Positions 23,901-38,900 of a stretch of DNA of 64,000 nt are shown here, one piece after another. Position numbers and translations under genes: made by a program. The stretch is from positions 16,721,501-16,785,500 of the forward strand of contig CM068585.1 in NCBI GenBank assembly GCA_035048485.1. The letters are read 5' to 3'. Numbering within the stretch: position 1 is the first letter of the stretch; each line of letters opens with the position of its first letter. The notes beneath the pieces were generated by a model, which did not search any database, had not been told where the DNA came from, and saw only the letters and a program-made list of their open reading frames with translations. This DNA is from Pteria penguin (Eukaryota > Mollusca > Bivalvia > Pterioida > Pteriidae).

Positions 23901-26900
23901 CAAATATCTACGAAATGTAGTGTTTTTTTTTGTATCCCAATCAGTATTGTGTGTTATCATCTGCATGTATCTATGGGTAAACCCTTCTACTACATTGCTG
24001 AGAAATCACATGTTAGCATGGTAATTAACAAACTGAGCAACTTATCATCTAGTTCAATGTATAGGTAGCTCCAGATACAACTTGCAATAAGTGGCTAAGT
24101 CTTAGTTTGAAATTCACTGTATGACCTCAAAAAGGCTGAAATCTGATATTTTACCATAACAACTCCTTCTGAACTTCTATTTTTAAATTGATGAAACTTA
24201 GTATGAAGAAAGTATTCAAAGTCCACTTCAAGTGTTTTTGTTTTTTGGCCATACCTATTCAGGAATGGATCAGAGACAGGGAGATATAGACTCCAGAAAG
24301 TACATTCGTTTGACAAACTTCTCTTAGGTCTTGCGCACAAATCAAAGAACTGAATGTATCAGGTTGCCTATAAAGGTGACTATAGATAGGATTGATATTG
24401 TTTGTGGTTCCTTTCCAAAATGAAATTTTCTATGCTTTTGATATCTTTTATGACATCTTTTGACATATTCAAGTAATTTCCTTGAATTTCTCATTGTATC
24501 TTATTTATAATGAATTAAGTTTGTATTCTGATCTTTAGAGAATAAATACATTAAGAAGAATTGGAATGCAAAATAAACTTTAAGAATTTTTACGTTCTCT
24601 TATGCAGAAAAATAGAGTGTTACACATTGTTTGTATGTTATGTTAAGCTATTGATGGACATTTTCTTTGGAACTGTAGGAGGATTTTGTTAATGACGCAT
24701 GAAAAGGAGGAAGTGCCCCACTAAAGATCCCCCATAAAAATTTTCTTTTGCCCAGATTTGTCAAGGGTTGGATTTTGGGCCAGGCAACATTAGTCCCAGA
24801 AGATACTCTTCTTTAACAAAATTGTTCTTTCGGCTGACAGAAAGATAGACAAACCCAGTGCATTATTATTGTCTAGAATGAAAGGGCAAAATTTTTCTTG
24901 TTTTAATTCATGATATAATAGTGACAATACATCTTGTATGCAAAATAAGTTTTGTTATCTTTACATAAAAGATAAGAGCATTTGATTTTATTTTCTCACG
25001 TCTGAAAAGCATTTTTGTATATGACTTAGTAAAAGTTGTCATGTGCAGTGGTGTGCATACAAAATGTGCATTTTGTTAGATAGATCAGTGTCCATGCTGT
25101 TGAATGTAAACAAATGAACAATAATATGTGGAATTACTCGTCCGTTTAATAATTCAGTAATTCATGGTTACTTATCAAGCACATGTACTTTTTTTCATGT
25201 GACAGTTGATGAACTCAGTAACAATCACGAAAACATTTGAATTATTGAACTTTATATTATATAGAATTACTTTTCCATTGAGCTTGGTCATTCATTGTCT
25301 TGAGAAACATTGAATCAGACTTTTGATATAAAGGTATTAACTGCTATGGGAGAGATGTGATGAACCCTTTGTCCATACTTAGTTTACAGGGACTAAGCCT
25401 GCCTGGTAGATTTCCCCTTGTATTATTGTAATATGATGTAATGCCGTTGATAGAAGAATACATCTCTGATAGAATTGTGGATAAAGAGGTTAGAACTCTT
25501 AATTCAGGAAATAATTTAAGACAGCCCTGATGATGGGTCAAATGCATGGTACAATTTTGAACTCATATTTTGGACATGTTTTGGGATTTTGCCATTTTTA
25601 CACATTTTCAGTATTTTTCTTGATTTTCTCATTTGTGCATTGTTTAAGTTATATAGTTTCAAGATAATTAATTTCATTATAAAGAATGGGAAATTATTTT
25701 ACTGTCTGGGTCACTAGTCCATGCATCTGAAAAATCATGAAGATTTGAATATTGCTCAAGACATAGTTGTGGAAATTTATCTAAATAATTAGAACAACTC
25801 ATTCATAACTGAATGTATGACTACTTGACACAGTAATAATATTTGTTGTTAATTCTATACAAAATTCAATTTGATGATATAGATTTAGATTTTCTATGGT
25901 AGAATTCAGCAGGGCAAAATATAAGATACTATAATTCAAATTGAAACAGAAGATTTTGCCACAAGTATAGTTACCCACTATTGTGATAGAAATTTAAACA
26001 CCAAATATGAAAGTAGTATGTCAGCTTTTGTGAGAGATATAACATTTTGAACATTTTTTTCTTCTCTGCAGTTTTCCTTGGTCACACTAATTTTCATGCC
26101 CCCTTCAAAAAAAAGGAAGTATATTACTTTGCTGCTGTCTGTCAGTGGGTTGGTAGATCAGTGACCAGAACAGTTTTCGTTCATATTGCAAGGAGTGTAC
26201 ATATTAAAATGAAATTTAGCATACAGATTATACATAGGTCAAGTTGTGATCTGGTTACTGCCGAACAATTTTTGACAGATTTACACCCCTAGAACTTAGA
26301 AAATTTCCAATACTTGTAATTCACTGTTTCCGTTCATTATCTATCTAGGGTTTTTTTTTATTTGGTTACCGTTGAACAATTTTTGACAGAGTTACTAATT
26401 ACCTGAAAATTAGTGTTATTAATTAAGCAAAATGAGTTCAATAAACATGTATAAGAACTAGAAATATTCAGATTTTTTATCATAAGGGTTTGGTGGTTGG
26501 GACAATTAAGGGATCGCTTGATCCAAATTTAACTACGTCTATTGCCTTAGTTTCATTATGACGTCACAGTTATATTCATGTTTGACAGGCCATTTATTTA
26601 TGACATCATACTGAAAAAGTGCACCAAATGGTGCGATGTCAGGCATTTGACGATCCCTCAGTTAGATTTATTTCAACTTTCTGAAGATTAGATAATGACG
26701 TGAATGCACTGTTTGTATGTGTAGTTTTTGACTCTATAATGCTGGATATATATTACCCTGCTCTGGATCCATTTTTGAACAGATCAAGTCAAAATACAAC
26801 AAACCTTGGAGAAGATCTTTAAAAAATCATTTCTTTGAGGTGTCATCAAAATCCATTTTAGCTGAAATTATTGGCATAGATAGGTTGACTTTAATCATGT

Positions 26901-29900
26901 ACAGAAAGGTTGACTATAATCTTGTACATGTTTATAATAAAGAAATTCAAAGCAAGAGGCCCAAATGGGTCTTTATTCCTTGCCTTTACACTTGAATCTC
27001 ATGATCTCATATAAGAATAAGAAAGTATCAGAATTTTCGAGCATAATAAGGTCACTACAGAATGTAGGCAAAACCATTGCCATATATTTCTAGAGCACTA
27101 CATGGTATTGTATTTTGTACATGATTAAAGTCAATCTATTATGCCCCTGGATTGAAAGATCAGGGGCATATTGTTTTTTTTCCTGTCTGTTTGTTTATTT
27201 GTCTGTTCGTTTGTCTGTGTTGTCAACTTTAACCTTTGCCATAATTTTGAACTGTGAGAGATAAAGACTTCATATTTAACATGCATACTCCACTAAAGTC
27301 CTTTCAAACTATACCATGCTCATTGAGCTCGTGACCTTGACTGTGACCTTTGACTTACATTTCAAAAATTTTAGCATTGGTTATAACTTTTGAATCATAA
27401 GAGGTAGGGCTTTCATATTTCACATGCTTATTTCTTATGACAACACCTCTCTGTCACTTTTTTTTGCCCTCATTACCTTTACCATGACCTTTGACCTACA
27501 TTTCAAAACCATTACCATTGGTTATAACTTTTAAATCGTAACAGGTAGGAATTCATATTTCGCATGCAAATTCCCATTGGATGGGGTATAATTAATTTAT
27601 AGAACATTGCAAAATTTGCCTTATTTGGACTTTGTTGCCTCAAGGGATATTCATGTTTCACAATTACATCTTGTTTGAACATTTATCTCTGACTATTTAG
27701 CAATCACTTCATATGATATCGAAATACGTTATTTTATAACATCCGTATCCTTTCAGCAATTTCACATGTGGTTGAATCTGTTTTTATCTTTATAACAGGA
27801 ACTATGTAGGTGTTCTTGATAAAAACACAGGGAAAATGCAGATCTGTGATGCAGAGCTGTTCCAGATGCATCCACAAAATCCAGGTAATGATTTTGAATT
27901 TGTTATGAGAAGTTTTTACGTGATTGACCAGTATTCTTATTTATGATGGAAGCCCTAAGAAGTTAAAAATGTGAAAGTATGGACAAATAGAATATATATA
28001 TATATATATATATATGTACATATTTTTACATGTATTTTACATGCATTTATATTTTATTTTGATTGTATAATTATGTCTTATGATTAAGGTATTTTTAAAT
28101 ATTTAGATGCAGAAAAAGAAGAAGCCTTTTCACAATTTGCATTACCAGGAAAAGAAGCAGAATTGTCATTCAGAGATAAAGTGAGGACTATATTTATGCT
28201 CTTTTTGTTATACAGTTCATATACTAAACTAAACATGATAATTGATCCTTCCATTTGTGCTCGAAAAATTCTTAAATCAGGTGACGTCACATTACTTTAC
28301 ACCTCCATCATACCTTGAACAAACATTGAAAATGTGTTGTGACGTCATGAAATTCAGTAAATATTCTGTGAAAGTGATGGGTCAGTTAATTGGTTATTTA
28401 TGTCACTCCACAATTTTTTTACATTTATGGTGATGGCATCTGCCTAATGCGTTGCATAGAAATATATGTGATGATTCTTTGCAAAGACCCGCCAAAGCAA
28501 TGAGGGATCTTTTACATGCCATAGCTACTTTTCACTTTCTCATCTGAAGGAAGGATACTGATGTGCCCAGGTCAGGAGTTGAACCCCAAACCTCTTGGCT
28601 GTGAGTAGTGTATCTCATCCACTGAGTTACACTGAACCCTGAACATATAAAGAATACTTATATACATGTATATTAATCTAGTGGGCAATCAATTCACTGA
28701 TGCATCGATGTGTTATATGCAGGGCTTACGCTGCCCACAGCATTTTTTCCACTTTTTTATATTTTATAGCCATATTGGGGTTTTTTTTCTGTGATGTTTG
28801 TCTGTCTGTTTGTCTGTGGACAACGTCTGTGGACAACTTTAACAGTGAATATAACTTTTTCAATCACATCAGCTAATGCTTTCGTATTTAAGACGTGTTC
28901 CCTGTGGCAAGACCTTTCCAGTGGTACAATAATTTTTGACCTTGTGACCATGATCATCAAGTTTAACCTAAATTTGACCTAATCTGTAAAAACTTAAACA
29001 TAATCCTTCACCTTTGAACACCTTAATAGATAGGGGTTTGATATTTCTCTTATTTTTATGCCCCCAGATTGACAGATCGGGGGCATATTGTTTTTGTCCT
29101 GTCTGTCTGTTTGTTTGTTTGTCTGTCTGTTGTCAACTTTAACCTTGGCTATACTTATGAACTGTGAGGTATATAGACTTCATATTTTACATGCATACTC
29201 AACTAATGAAGCCCTTTCAAATGACACCAAGGTCGATGACCTTTTGACCTTGACAATGACCTTCATGCTAAAAATATCTTTTTGGACTTTGGTGCTCCTG
29301 GGGCATTAGTGTTTCACAAACACAGGTTGTTTTCTTTTGGCATTATCTGTCTATGGGTACTATGATTTATGACCATGTGACCTTGACCGTTAACTTTGAG
29401 GTACATTTTAAAAATGTCCTCAACAAGAATTTATGTTGCCCCAGGGGCATAGCGTTTCACAAAAGCATCTTGTTTCTAAAATGTGATGGAATTTTCAAAA
29501 ATGTGACACATTATATACCAATCAAAAGAACTGGCACATTGTTTTCACCCTTTTCACTGAGTTTAAAAATAGGCAGCAAAAATTGACCATGGGTACATTG
29601 TATGCTATGGAATGTAGAGTCTGTGATATCCCAATACAAAATATAAACTTATCATCTTCATTAAAAATATCTCCCTATACTACATCATTGTATAAATTGT
29701 GCATTAATTTCCTTTAATAAACATCTTTACATTGTAAACAGATATTTAGCAATAGATGGATCTTGTAGTTTAGTGTGGTACTCTACAAATAAATGTAGTA
29801 CAAACCATAAAGTAAGGGATAAATATAAATACTTTTTTTACAGATTTTGTATTGCATTTGTATCTCATATTATTTAAACACTTGCATTTTGAAAATTTAA

Positions 29901-32900
29901 CAAAGTTTTACCTGTACTTACAGGCTGATCTTCTAACAGAAGCTTTTGGAAGTAATAAAAAACGGAAAGCCATGGAGTCACGATACAGAAATAAAGTAGA
30001 GGACAAAGCTTTGGAGGATTCCCTACAGAGCAGTATAAATACTGCAGTGTCACAGAACCTAGATATGTCCTCAACCAGTGGTATGTTTTGTGTCGAATAC
30101 ATGTATATATGTATGTTTTCTGTCACAAATGGTATCTGTAGTACAGAAGATATACCATTAACAAATGGTATGTTTGTCACTGCATTATATGGGTATATAA
30201 TATAAGGGTATCAAATAAAATATATCCCTTTCTCCACTTCCTCTTCAAAAAACAAGAAAGAAATAAAAAAAAAAAACCCAGGCAAGTGTAAAAGTATTCT
30301 GCACTTGTTGAAGATAGATACAGAGATTTTGTACCTTATGCATGGAACAGAGTCTGATCTGAAAATTTTGTTATAGGGTGTCAGTTACCTATTTTAGATC
30401 TACCACAAAAAGTATCAGGAAAAATCAATTTTGCTGAATCTCAGGGTGGGTCCAGATCCTCACATGTGGTTTCCACCCCTAGATCCACACATGTGGTTTC
30501 CACCTCTAAATCCATAAGTGGTTTCCACCCTAGATCCACACACATATGATATCCACACCTAGATTCACACATGTAGTAAATATATCATATAGACAAGCTT
30601 ACTTGTGTCTAGTGTAATATAGTGTCTTTGTTTTATTTCCAGCATCAGGTGATAATGGTGTCTAGTGTAATATAGTGTCTTTGGTTTATTTGTGTCTTGT
30701 GTAATATAGTGTCTTTGTTTTATTCATGTCTAGTGTAATATAGTGTCTTTGTTTTGTTTATGTATAGTGTAATAATATTTCTTTGTTTTGTTTGTGTCTA
30801 GTGTACTATAGTGTCTTTGTTTATGTATAGTGTAATACTATGTCTTTGTTTTGTTTGTGTCTAGTGTAATATAGTGTCTTTGTTTTATTTGTGTCTAGTG
30901 TAATATGGTGTCTTTGTTTTGTTTATGTATAGTGTAATAATATGTCTCTGTTTTGTTTGTGTCTAGTGTAATATGGTATCTTTGTTTTATTTGTGTCTAG
31001 TGTAATATAGTGTCTTTGTTTTATTTCCAGCATCAGGTAATAATGGTGTCTAGTGTAATATAGTGTCTTTGTTTTGTTTATGTGTAGTATAATAATATGT
31101 CTTTGTTTTGTTTGTGTCTAGTGTAATATAGTGTCTTTGTTTTGTTTATGTGTAGTATAATAATATGTCTTTGTTTTGTTTGTGTCTAGTGTAATATAGT
31201 GTCTTTGTTTTGTTTATGTGTAGTATGATAATATGTCTTTGTTTTGTTTGTGTCTAGTGTAATATAGTGTCTTTGTTTTGTTTATGTGTAGTATGATAAT
31301 ATGTCTTTGTTTTGTTTGTGTCTAGTGTAATATAGTGTCTTTGTTTTGTTTATGTGTAGTATGATAATATGTCTTTGTTTTGTTTGTGTCTAGTGTAATA
31401 TAGTGTCTTGTTTTGTTTATGTGTAGTATAATAATATGTCTTTGTTTTGTTTGTGTCTAGTGTAATATAGTGTCTTTGTTTTGTTTATGTGTAGTATAAT
31501 AATATGTCTTTGTTTTGTTTGTGTCTAGTGTAATATAGTGTCTTTGTTTTGTTTATGTGTAGTATAATAATATGTCTTTGTTTTGTTTGTGTCTAGTGTA
31601 ATATAGTGTCTTTGTTTTATTCATGTCTAGTGTAATATAGTGTCTTTGTTTTGTTTATGTGTAGTGTAATAATATGTCTTTGTTTTGTTTGTGTCTAGTG
31701 TAATATAGTGTCTTTGTTTCATTTTCAGTGTCAGGTGATAATGCTTCTGTCTCTATTCCTCCATACGATAAAGATGCCAATAAAGCAGAAGATGTATACA
31801 AACTTCAAGACAGTAAGTATAGTGTGGAAACTACTATATTTTGACAACTCATATATGACATTGACCTAGTATACATAGAGAGCGTTGTAGCTCGGTACTG
31901 GGTCAAGACTCATCCACATACCAGAATATCTAGGGTCTTACTTTGCTGTATACACACATTATATGTTTTCTAGTGTTGTGACTGAATCTACTTTGACAGG
32001 GTTTAAGGATGCATTGCATTGGGTGTTAAGTATAAAATAACTAAATATGGTCATAATCTCAGAACGGTATAAATGGACTAGAGATGTTCTAGAAAATAAG
32101 GTATGCATATCACAAATAATTAGATTAAATGTTACGGTCATTAATGTGTCTTTGATGTCTCTTTAGTAATTACTGATGTTGAGATGGATAGCCTAACAAA
32201 TCCTGCTAAAGAATTCTTTGATTCAAACCCAGAAACTGTCAAGACATGGAGAACAGAAAGCAGGTAATTATACATAAATACAGATATATTCATACTGTCC
32301 CAGTGGTAACTGTCTTTTCAATGATCTATATGCCTTCTTTGCCATTGATAAGACACTTACCACAATGAATTAATAAGACTTTAAATTTTTGTGTCGGTTC
32401 ATGATTGTTCTCTTTATTTATCATCCTATGACGGGGACATAAGTGTTACATGTAAAACTGCTCAAATATTCGGCCAAATTTGGTCATGAACTAAACTTGA
32501 TCAGAACTTCTTTAAAGTTTATTTAACAGAATGTGCTTCATAGACATACGTTTTACAAAGTTTATCATAAGTGCTTTATACGAATTCAAATCATAAGCAG
32601 TACATGTACCAGTCACTGTATTCAAATAGAAGATTATTGATTACAATCAATTAGGGTCCCGCTTCATAAGTGGGTGCCCTATAGAAATCTTTCAGTCTGT
32701 TTGTCTGCCTGTGTGTCAGAAAAAACTTTAACATTGGCCATATCTAATTCACCATCACAGGTATAGTTTCATATTTGGCATGTGTGTTCCTTATGACAAG
32801 ACCGTTGGTACCAAAATGTTTGATCATATGGCTTTGATGGTGACCTTTGACCTGCGTTTGAAAAACTTTAACATTGAACGTAACTATTGAACCATTAGAA

Positions 32901-35900
32901 GTAGGGCTGTCATATTTGGCATCTGCATTGCTTATGACAAGACCTTTCTGGTACCAAATTAAGGTCAAGGTCATGGTAACAGGCATCCTGCAGGGCCCTT
33001 CTGACTTTGTCAGTTTTCTAGTATTGTACCATCATGTTAAATTCACATTCTGATAAAATTCTTTATTCACAGATACTTTCAAGAAACAATTTGGTGCAAG
33101 CACCAAAGTGTGGGCCAGAAGGTGATCTTTGATAAAACTACAAAGAATTTTAAAAACAGAATAACTTTTTAAATATGTATTGTACAGCCATGTGAGTTTA
33201 ATTAGCAGACATATAAAGATTTTGATGATGGACCATAGACATATAAATCTCCAATATCACTTCCGTTGATATTTCAGCAAATAGTATATATTTGGGATCA
33301 TTTACATGTACACCCATTCAGTACTTAAAGCAGTAGCGAGTTTATAGTCTTGCGCAGATTAGGCTGCATATGATATGGACATGTACTTTTAAAATGAGTA
33401 GCCTTATCATTTACTATTTGTTTTAAATCAGTGGGCTCAATGGATGAGGTGACCGAAAGGTCCCGGGTTCGACACCCGCTATGGGAACATCTGGTGTTCC
33501 GTCTTTCAGATGAGACAGTAGAAACCGAGGTCCCGTGTCACGGTAGGCGTGGTAGGTAAAAGATTTCCAATTTCTTTATAAGGGTCTGCTGCAAAGGTAT
33601 AAATTTCTATGCAATGCATCAGGCAGATACCTTGACCTTATACATGATGAAATCGTGGAGTGGCATGAAACAATAATAAATCAGTCAATCTACTATTTAT
33701 TTTTAACATCAAAGCATAACCAATCTATAAGCAATTGGCTGTTTGCTGGGGTAACCAATCCTTTACTGGTTAAACTTTTGGTAGTGGTGTAGCCATGTTG
33801 GTTGGCAATCTTTTTATTCTCACGTTTTAATTCATAAACAATGATCAAGGTTTTTCGTTTTGCCAAAAGAAAGAATTGTAGAATATAGCGCGTCAAATAT
33901 TCTATAATTGTAAGGTATCAGATTAAGATGTTATGGTCCGAACCTGACTGTGTTATCTATTGTTGTTAATGTATTAAAGTGTAAAATTAGACTTTATTCT
34001 TCACTTCTTCTTTTATGACGTATATACGGGAACAACCGATGGGAATACGGCAACGTCAGCCTCACGTCATCTACGCCAACATTCTCTGTTCCTCAACGTA
34101 TATACATACATGTATATACTAAGTTATGGCGAAATCACATTATGATTGTGTGATTTTCTGTGATTACTATACATGTATATATAAAGAGAGAAAGTTCTTT
34201 GATAATATTACATATTTTTATTACAGCATTACTCCATGATTAAAAGCAGTTGATGTTTGGGTACTTATTGTAATGGAACTTTATTTAAGTGAAAAGTTTT
34301 GAAAGAGAGGTGAATAAAAAAAAATATCAGCATAGTTGTAAATTAGGACATATTGGACCACACAAACTTTGCTAAAATATTTAAATTCTACTCAAAGAAA
34401 GCACATACAATATATGACAATCTGATTAAATCAGCTCTCAGCTTTGCTTATATTGGCATAGAAATAAAGATCAAACAATGATCAAGAAAGGGTCATGTTC
34501 TTTGCATTTCCATGTAAAATAAAAGAAAAGCTGCATAATGTACATGTGTATTGGATGGTATATTTTAGTTTTTGGTAGTGTTCATCAATGTTTAATATAG
34601 ATGACTTCTGAGGTACAAGTGTTTACATGTAGAAGCAGAAAGCAGTGTTATAATCAGATTGATTGTAATATAATATGACATATTGATTCATACAAGGGGG
34701 GCTGTATTTGTTCCATAAGGGCAGTTTTAGTTGAACTTGATGTTCTTTACACTAGATAGAAGGTGAAAAGCCCAAAACTTTTCTTTGCTTCAGTGGTAGG
34801 GACAGAAGAATTACATGTATTCAAGTGTGCTAATACATTATGGCATATAATTTTATCTTAAATTCTGTGTTGCTTTTAAACAGGTTATGGTCTTTGAATT
34901 GACAACCAATAAATGATGACTATACACTGCACCATCATGATGGCCTTATTTATTTATTTTAAATGTTTGTTAAATTCTTTAACAATGTATTTGCAAACAA
35001 ATATGCAGTCAATGACTATATTTGATATTACAGATATCCATTATTCATCTTGAACCATTTATCTACACTGCCTCAAGTGGAAAAGCGTCGATGGGAAAAG
35101 GCAAAATGCTTGATGTATCTACATTACTTGATTACATTGTTTAAAATGAATGGCAGTGATTTAAAAAAGAAAAGTAAGTAATGAATAAATGTGATATAAC
35201 ACTGTTCAAATACAAGAATGACGGACCTAAAATGAGGAAATGGTTGACACAAAGGGGAAGTAGATATACAAGTATATATCAAAAGCCATGTTAGGAAGTG
35301 TACTTGTCGAAGTTTAAATGGCATATGGGTTAAGGTCATGGAGGATGGAAAAAAATCAAAGGTAAGATGAGGCGATAGAAGGGATAATTAGACATGTCGA
35401 TTGTAGTGAGTTATTTATTTTTGTTTATTGTACATCCCCAGACACCTTTTTTTAAAGGGAAAGTGGCGAGTGGTCGCTTTACACCGTAGCGATGGGTCCG
35501 ACTAAACTTTTTTTAGCAAAATTTCGAGTTCAGTGGCTCACCATGTTTTGCATGGATTTGGACAATTTATATTATATGGATGTGTAGATAAATATGTCTG
35601 CTTTCATTTGATATCATGTTTGAGACGTTTGTGAAGAATTAGAAAAGTTCTAAGACACAGACGGGACAAGGTGTATTTTTGGTAAATCGGATGTTCTAAT
35701 CCTTCTTATTATATTGGTATATTTGAGGGGGGGGCAACGAGCCAAAAGCCCTGTGATCTAAAAGAGGAAGTATGATGTAGGTGATTAGAAAGAAGATGTA
35801 GATTATGATGTAGGTGATCTGAAAGAGAAAGTAGATTATGATGTAGGTGATCTGAAAGAGGAAGTAGATTATGATGTAGGTGATCTGAAAGAGGAAGTAG

Positions 35901-38900
35901 ATTATGATATGGGTGATATAAAAGAGGAAGTAGATTATGATGTAGGTGATCTGAAAGAGGAAGTAGATTATGATGTAGGTGATCTGAAAGAGGAAGTAGA
36001 TTATGAAACAATGACCTCAAAAAGAGGAGTAATTATAATACACAATTTTGTAAACAAGTTAATGGCAGACCTGATGTAATATTTCAGCTCCAAGCTTGAG
36101 GTACAAAATATCTGGATTCAATCTAGGGAATGTCTCTCTATGTACATAAGCACTTGGTTACTTACTTTTATGTCAAAATACTGAGAGATCGAAGAAAGCT
36201 ACATAAAACCCTACCAATCAAGGATATTGAATGAGCCCTCCCACTTTAATCAAAACATTGATTGAACTGTATACTGTTTATTATGGAATATTTCCGTCGT
36301 CATTACTGAATTGTACCATAGCTTGGAATAAAGCAGTAAATTTACATATATTTTAAATTTCTCACTTAAGTAAGCTTGTCTTTTGTGTTGTAGACCCTTT
36401 TCCAGAGGAGTGGCCAAAACCTGTGTTGAAACAGCTACAAGATAGATTCATATTAATGATGGAAGGGACGGGAGGAGGGAAGTTTCGCACAAGGTAGATT
36501 GTTGGAAAAAATGTAAACAAAAAAGAAATCTGATTCTGAGTGTAAGGCTATGAGCTGGAACTGATTGTTTCAGCACACACAGTGTAATCGTAAACTTCAT
36601 ACTTAACTGAAGCACATTTGATTTACAGTATGTATCATCTTTTTAGTGCTACTGAGTTTTGGTGCAATACAGTGGCAGTTGTGGTCAGTGATGATAAATA
36701 AATGCAACTTATGTATGCTGAAATACATTTGTTTTTACATACTCATGATTATGGACCCTTTCATGTTAACTGTGGGACTTGTTTTGGATGGCAAATAATA
36801 ACATTTCCCATTAAATTTCTTAAGTTAAAATTCAGTCTTTCTGAAAACTTTTTCACTCCACTAGCAAGTAGGACTGATTCATCCCAAACTTTTAAAAGCC
36901 CAATCAAAATTCTACTAGCCCAGACAAAAAGTCTTTAATTCTGATAAATTTTGATTTCAAATTCATAATTCATTATAACACTTGTCATTTGTGTACTTAA
37001 AAGCACATCATTGACTAAGACGTATCTGCAGTTTGTAGGGCTGAAACAATATGCTTCCTTTATACTTATCGTGATACTGCAGTATAGATATGATGAATTT
37101 TAATACAATACAATATTTCTTAATTGAAACTTCATTGTGACACATACAATAAACATCTTACCACAGTATACATTTACAACTTTGTACGATAAGATCAAGG
37201 TACATATAATGTATGCATTATGTTCCAAAATAGAAACAGAAACTTGTAGACCACATCACATTTCTGCAACTTCTCAATTTCATTATCCATATGGGTGCGC
37301 AATTACCAGTAAATCACTTCCTTGGACCTGATTACGTAGATGTATTTTAGATAATTTATCCGATTTAAGTTGAATTGTATTCATATAGTGAAAGTTTAAA
37401 ATGATATGCTTTGATTTCAATTTTTGAAGTTCCATTGACATTTTGAGAGATCATTTTACCGTTTGTATTGAGAATTTTCTCTGATGAAATGAAAATGTTC
37501 CAAATAAAATACAGTATGTCACTGCAGAAAAAGTTTTAAAGAAATCAAAGACATAAGCTTATTTAAAACTGTAGTTAAAAAAAGATAAAGAGGATTAAAC
37601 TATAGAGATCTTAAAATGAAATTTTTGTAAGTTGTTCTTCCAGCTAAATTGTACCAAAATTTAAACAACACCAAACACCTCTTCAAAAGAAAATATGTAG
37701 AGCCGAATTGCAATCGCATTGAATTGTTTTAGCTCTAGCAGTTTATGATCTCTTTGATCTCAACAATTTCTTTAACCAAGACATCATTATTATTTTTACT
37801 AGCCAGTCGGGCCATTTCAAAAACATTTTGATGTCTGAGGGAAGTTTTGGTAGCCTTAGTGAGTTTTTAGAAAGGCTCAGTGATGATTTTGCAACTCAAG
37901 CTGTCGTCCATCTGTTGACTTAGAAGAGTCTATAGAATGATACGTAAAAGATACTACTTGCTTCATAAAATGTTATTCCTTCAAAGTACAGAGTACAGAA
38001 TAAATATGTTTGAAGTACATGTATATGTGGATGTATGCCTTGAATATAAAGATTTGAATCTATAGTTTAATATTTGTGATAAGTAAACAGCTAAATTGTT
38101 GCTGACAAATTCAGCTTTTAATGATTTATAATTGGAGGATTTCTGGTTGAAATCTCACCAAACTCTTGATTTGATCAGGTATATGTTTGTTGCTAGGTGT
38201 AGAGATAGCTTTTGTTGGGCTTGTAATGTCCGTCATTCTACCGGCTCAACATTGACCTTTCACCCTGGTTTCTCTGGTTCTTCTATGATTAAACTCTGGT
38301 TGTCACCATATGCATGTAGATGAAATAATCCTGATGCTGGGTAAAATAATAATCAAAATAAAGCTCATTCTGCTGTGCCTATTGCCTTAAGATTCAATTA
38401 CATTATATGACAGAAGAAATATCAGAAGTTGAATGCAAGATTATAAAGCACACTTTATGTGAATTGTCATTCAGATGTATGCCAAAACGGTTGAAGGATA
38501 AACTGGCTTCCTACATTCTTGTCCTGTGTCTCATCATCGATGAATTCACAGTGGAAATGTCAGATCTACATCAAGATCTCAAAATAGGAACTCAGAGGTA
38601 AGTTTAAACACAATGTAAGTATATCAATATTATTATTATAAAACATCGTATTATGTATGCATGTTTAATGTTTATTTCATACAGTCGAGTTGTACTGTCA
38701 GTGGAGAATCATGTGTGGTGAAGTGTGTGCCGAGTTTGTAAACCTTACAGTGGAGTAGATTTGTCAGTGGAGCGGGAGTGATGTATATGGCGCGTGTGCT
38801 GAGTTTGTAAACCTTACAGTGGAATAGTTGTGTCAGGGGAGTAGGAATGATGTATATGGCGAGTGTGCCGAGTTTGTAAACAGTCGAGTAGTTGTGTCAG

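Noticed and set aside
26047..26292. 81-codon ORF in POLR1E intron 3
   Set aside because: It begins in a degenerate dispersed repeat and has no recognisable domain.
29852..30205. 117-codon ORF taken as a separate gene
   Set aside because: Only its middle (29924-30080) is real, as POLR1E exon 6; the ends are intronic.
38407..38474. Starting POLR1E exon 11 at the upstream ATG or at 38351
   Set aside because: Upstream codons have no match to the family. The acceptor at 38474 restores the conserved protein in phase.
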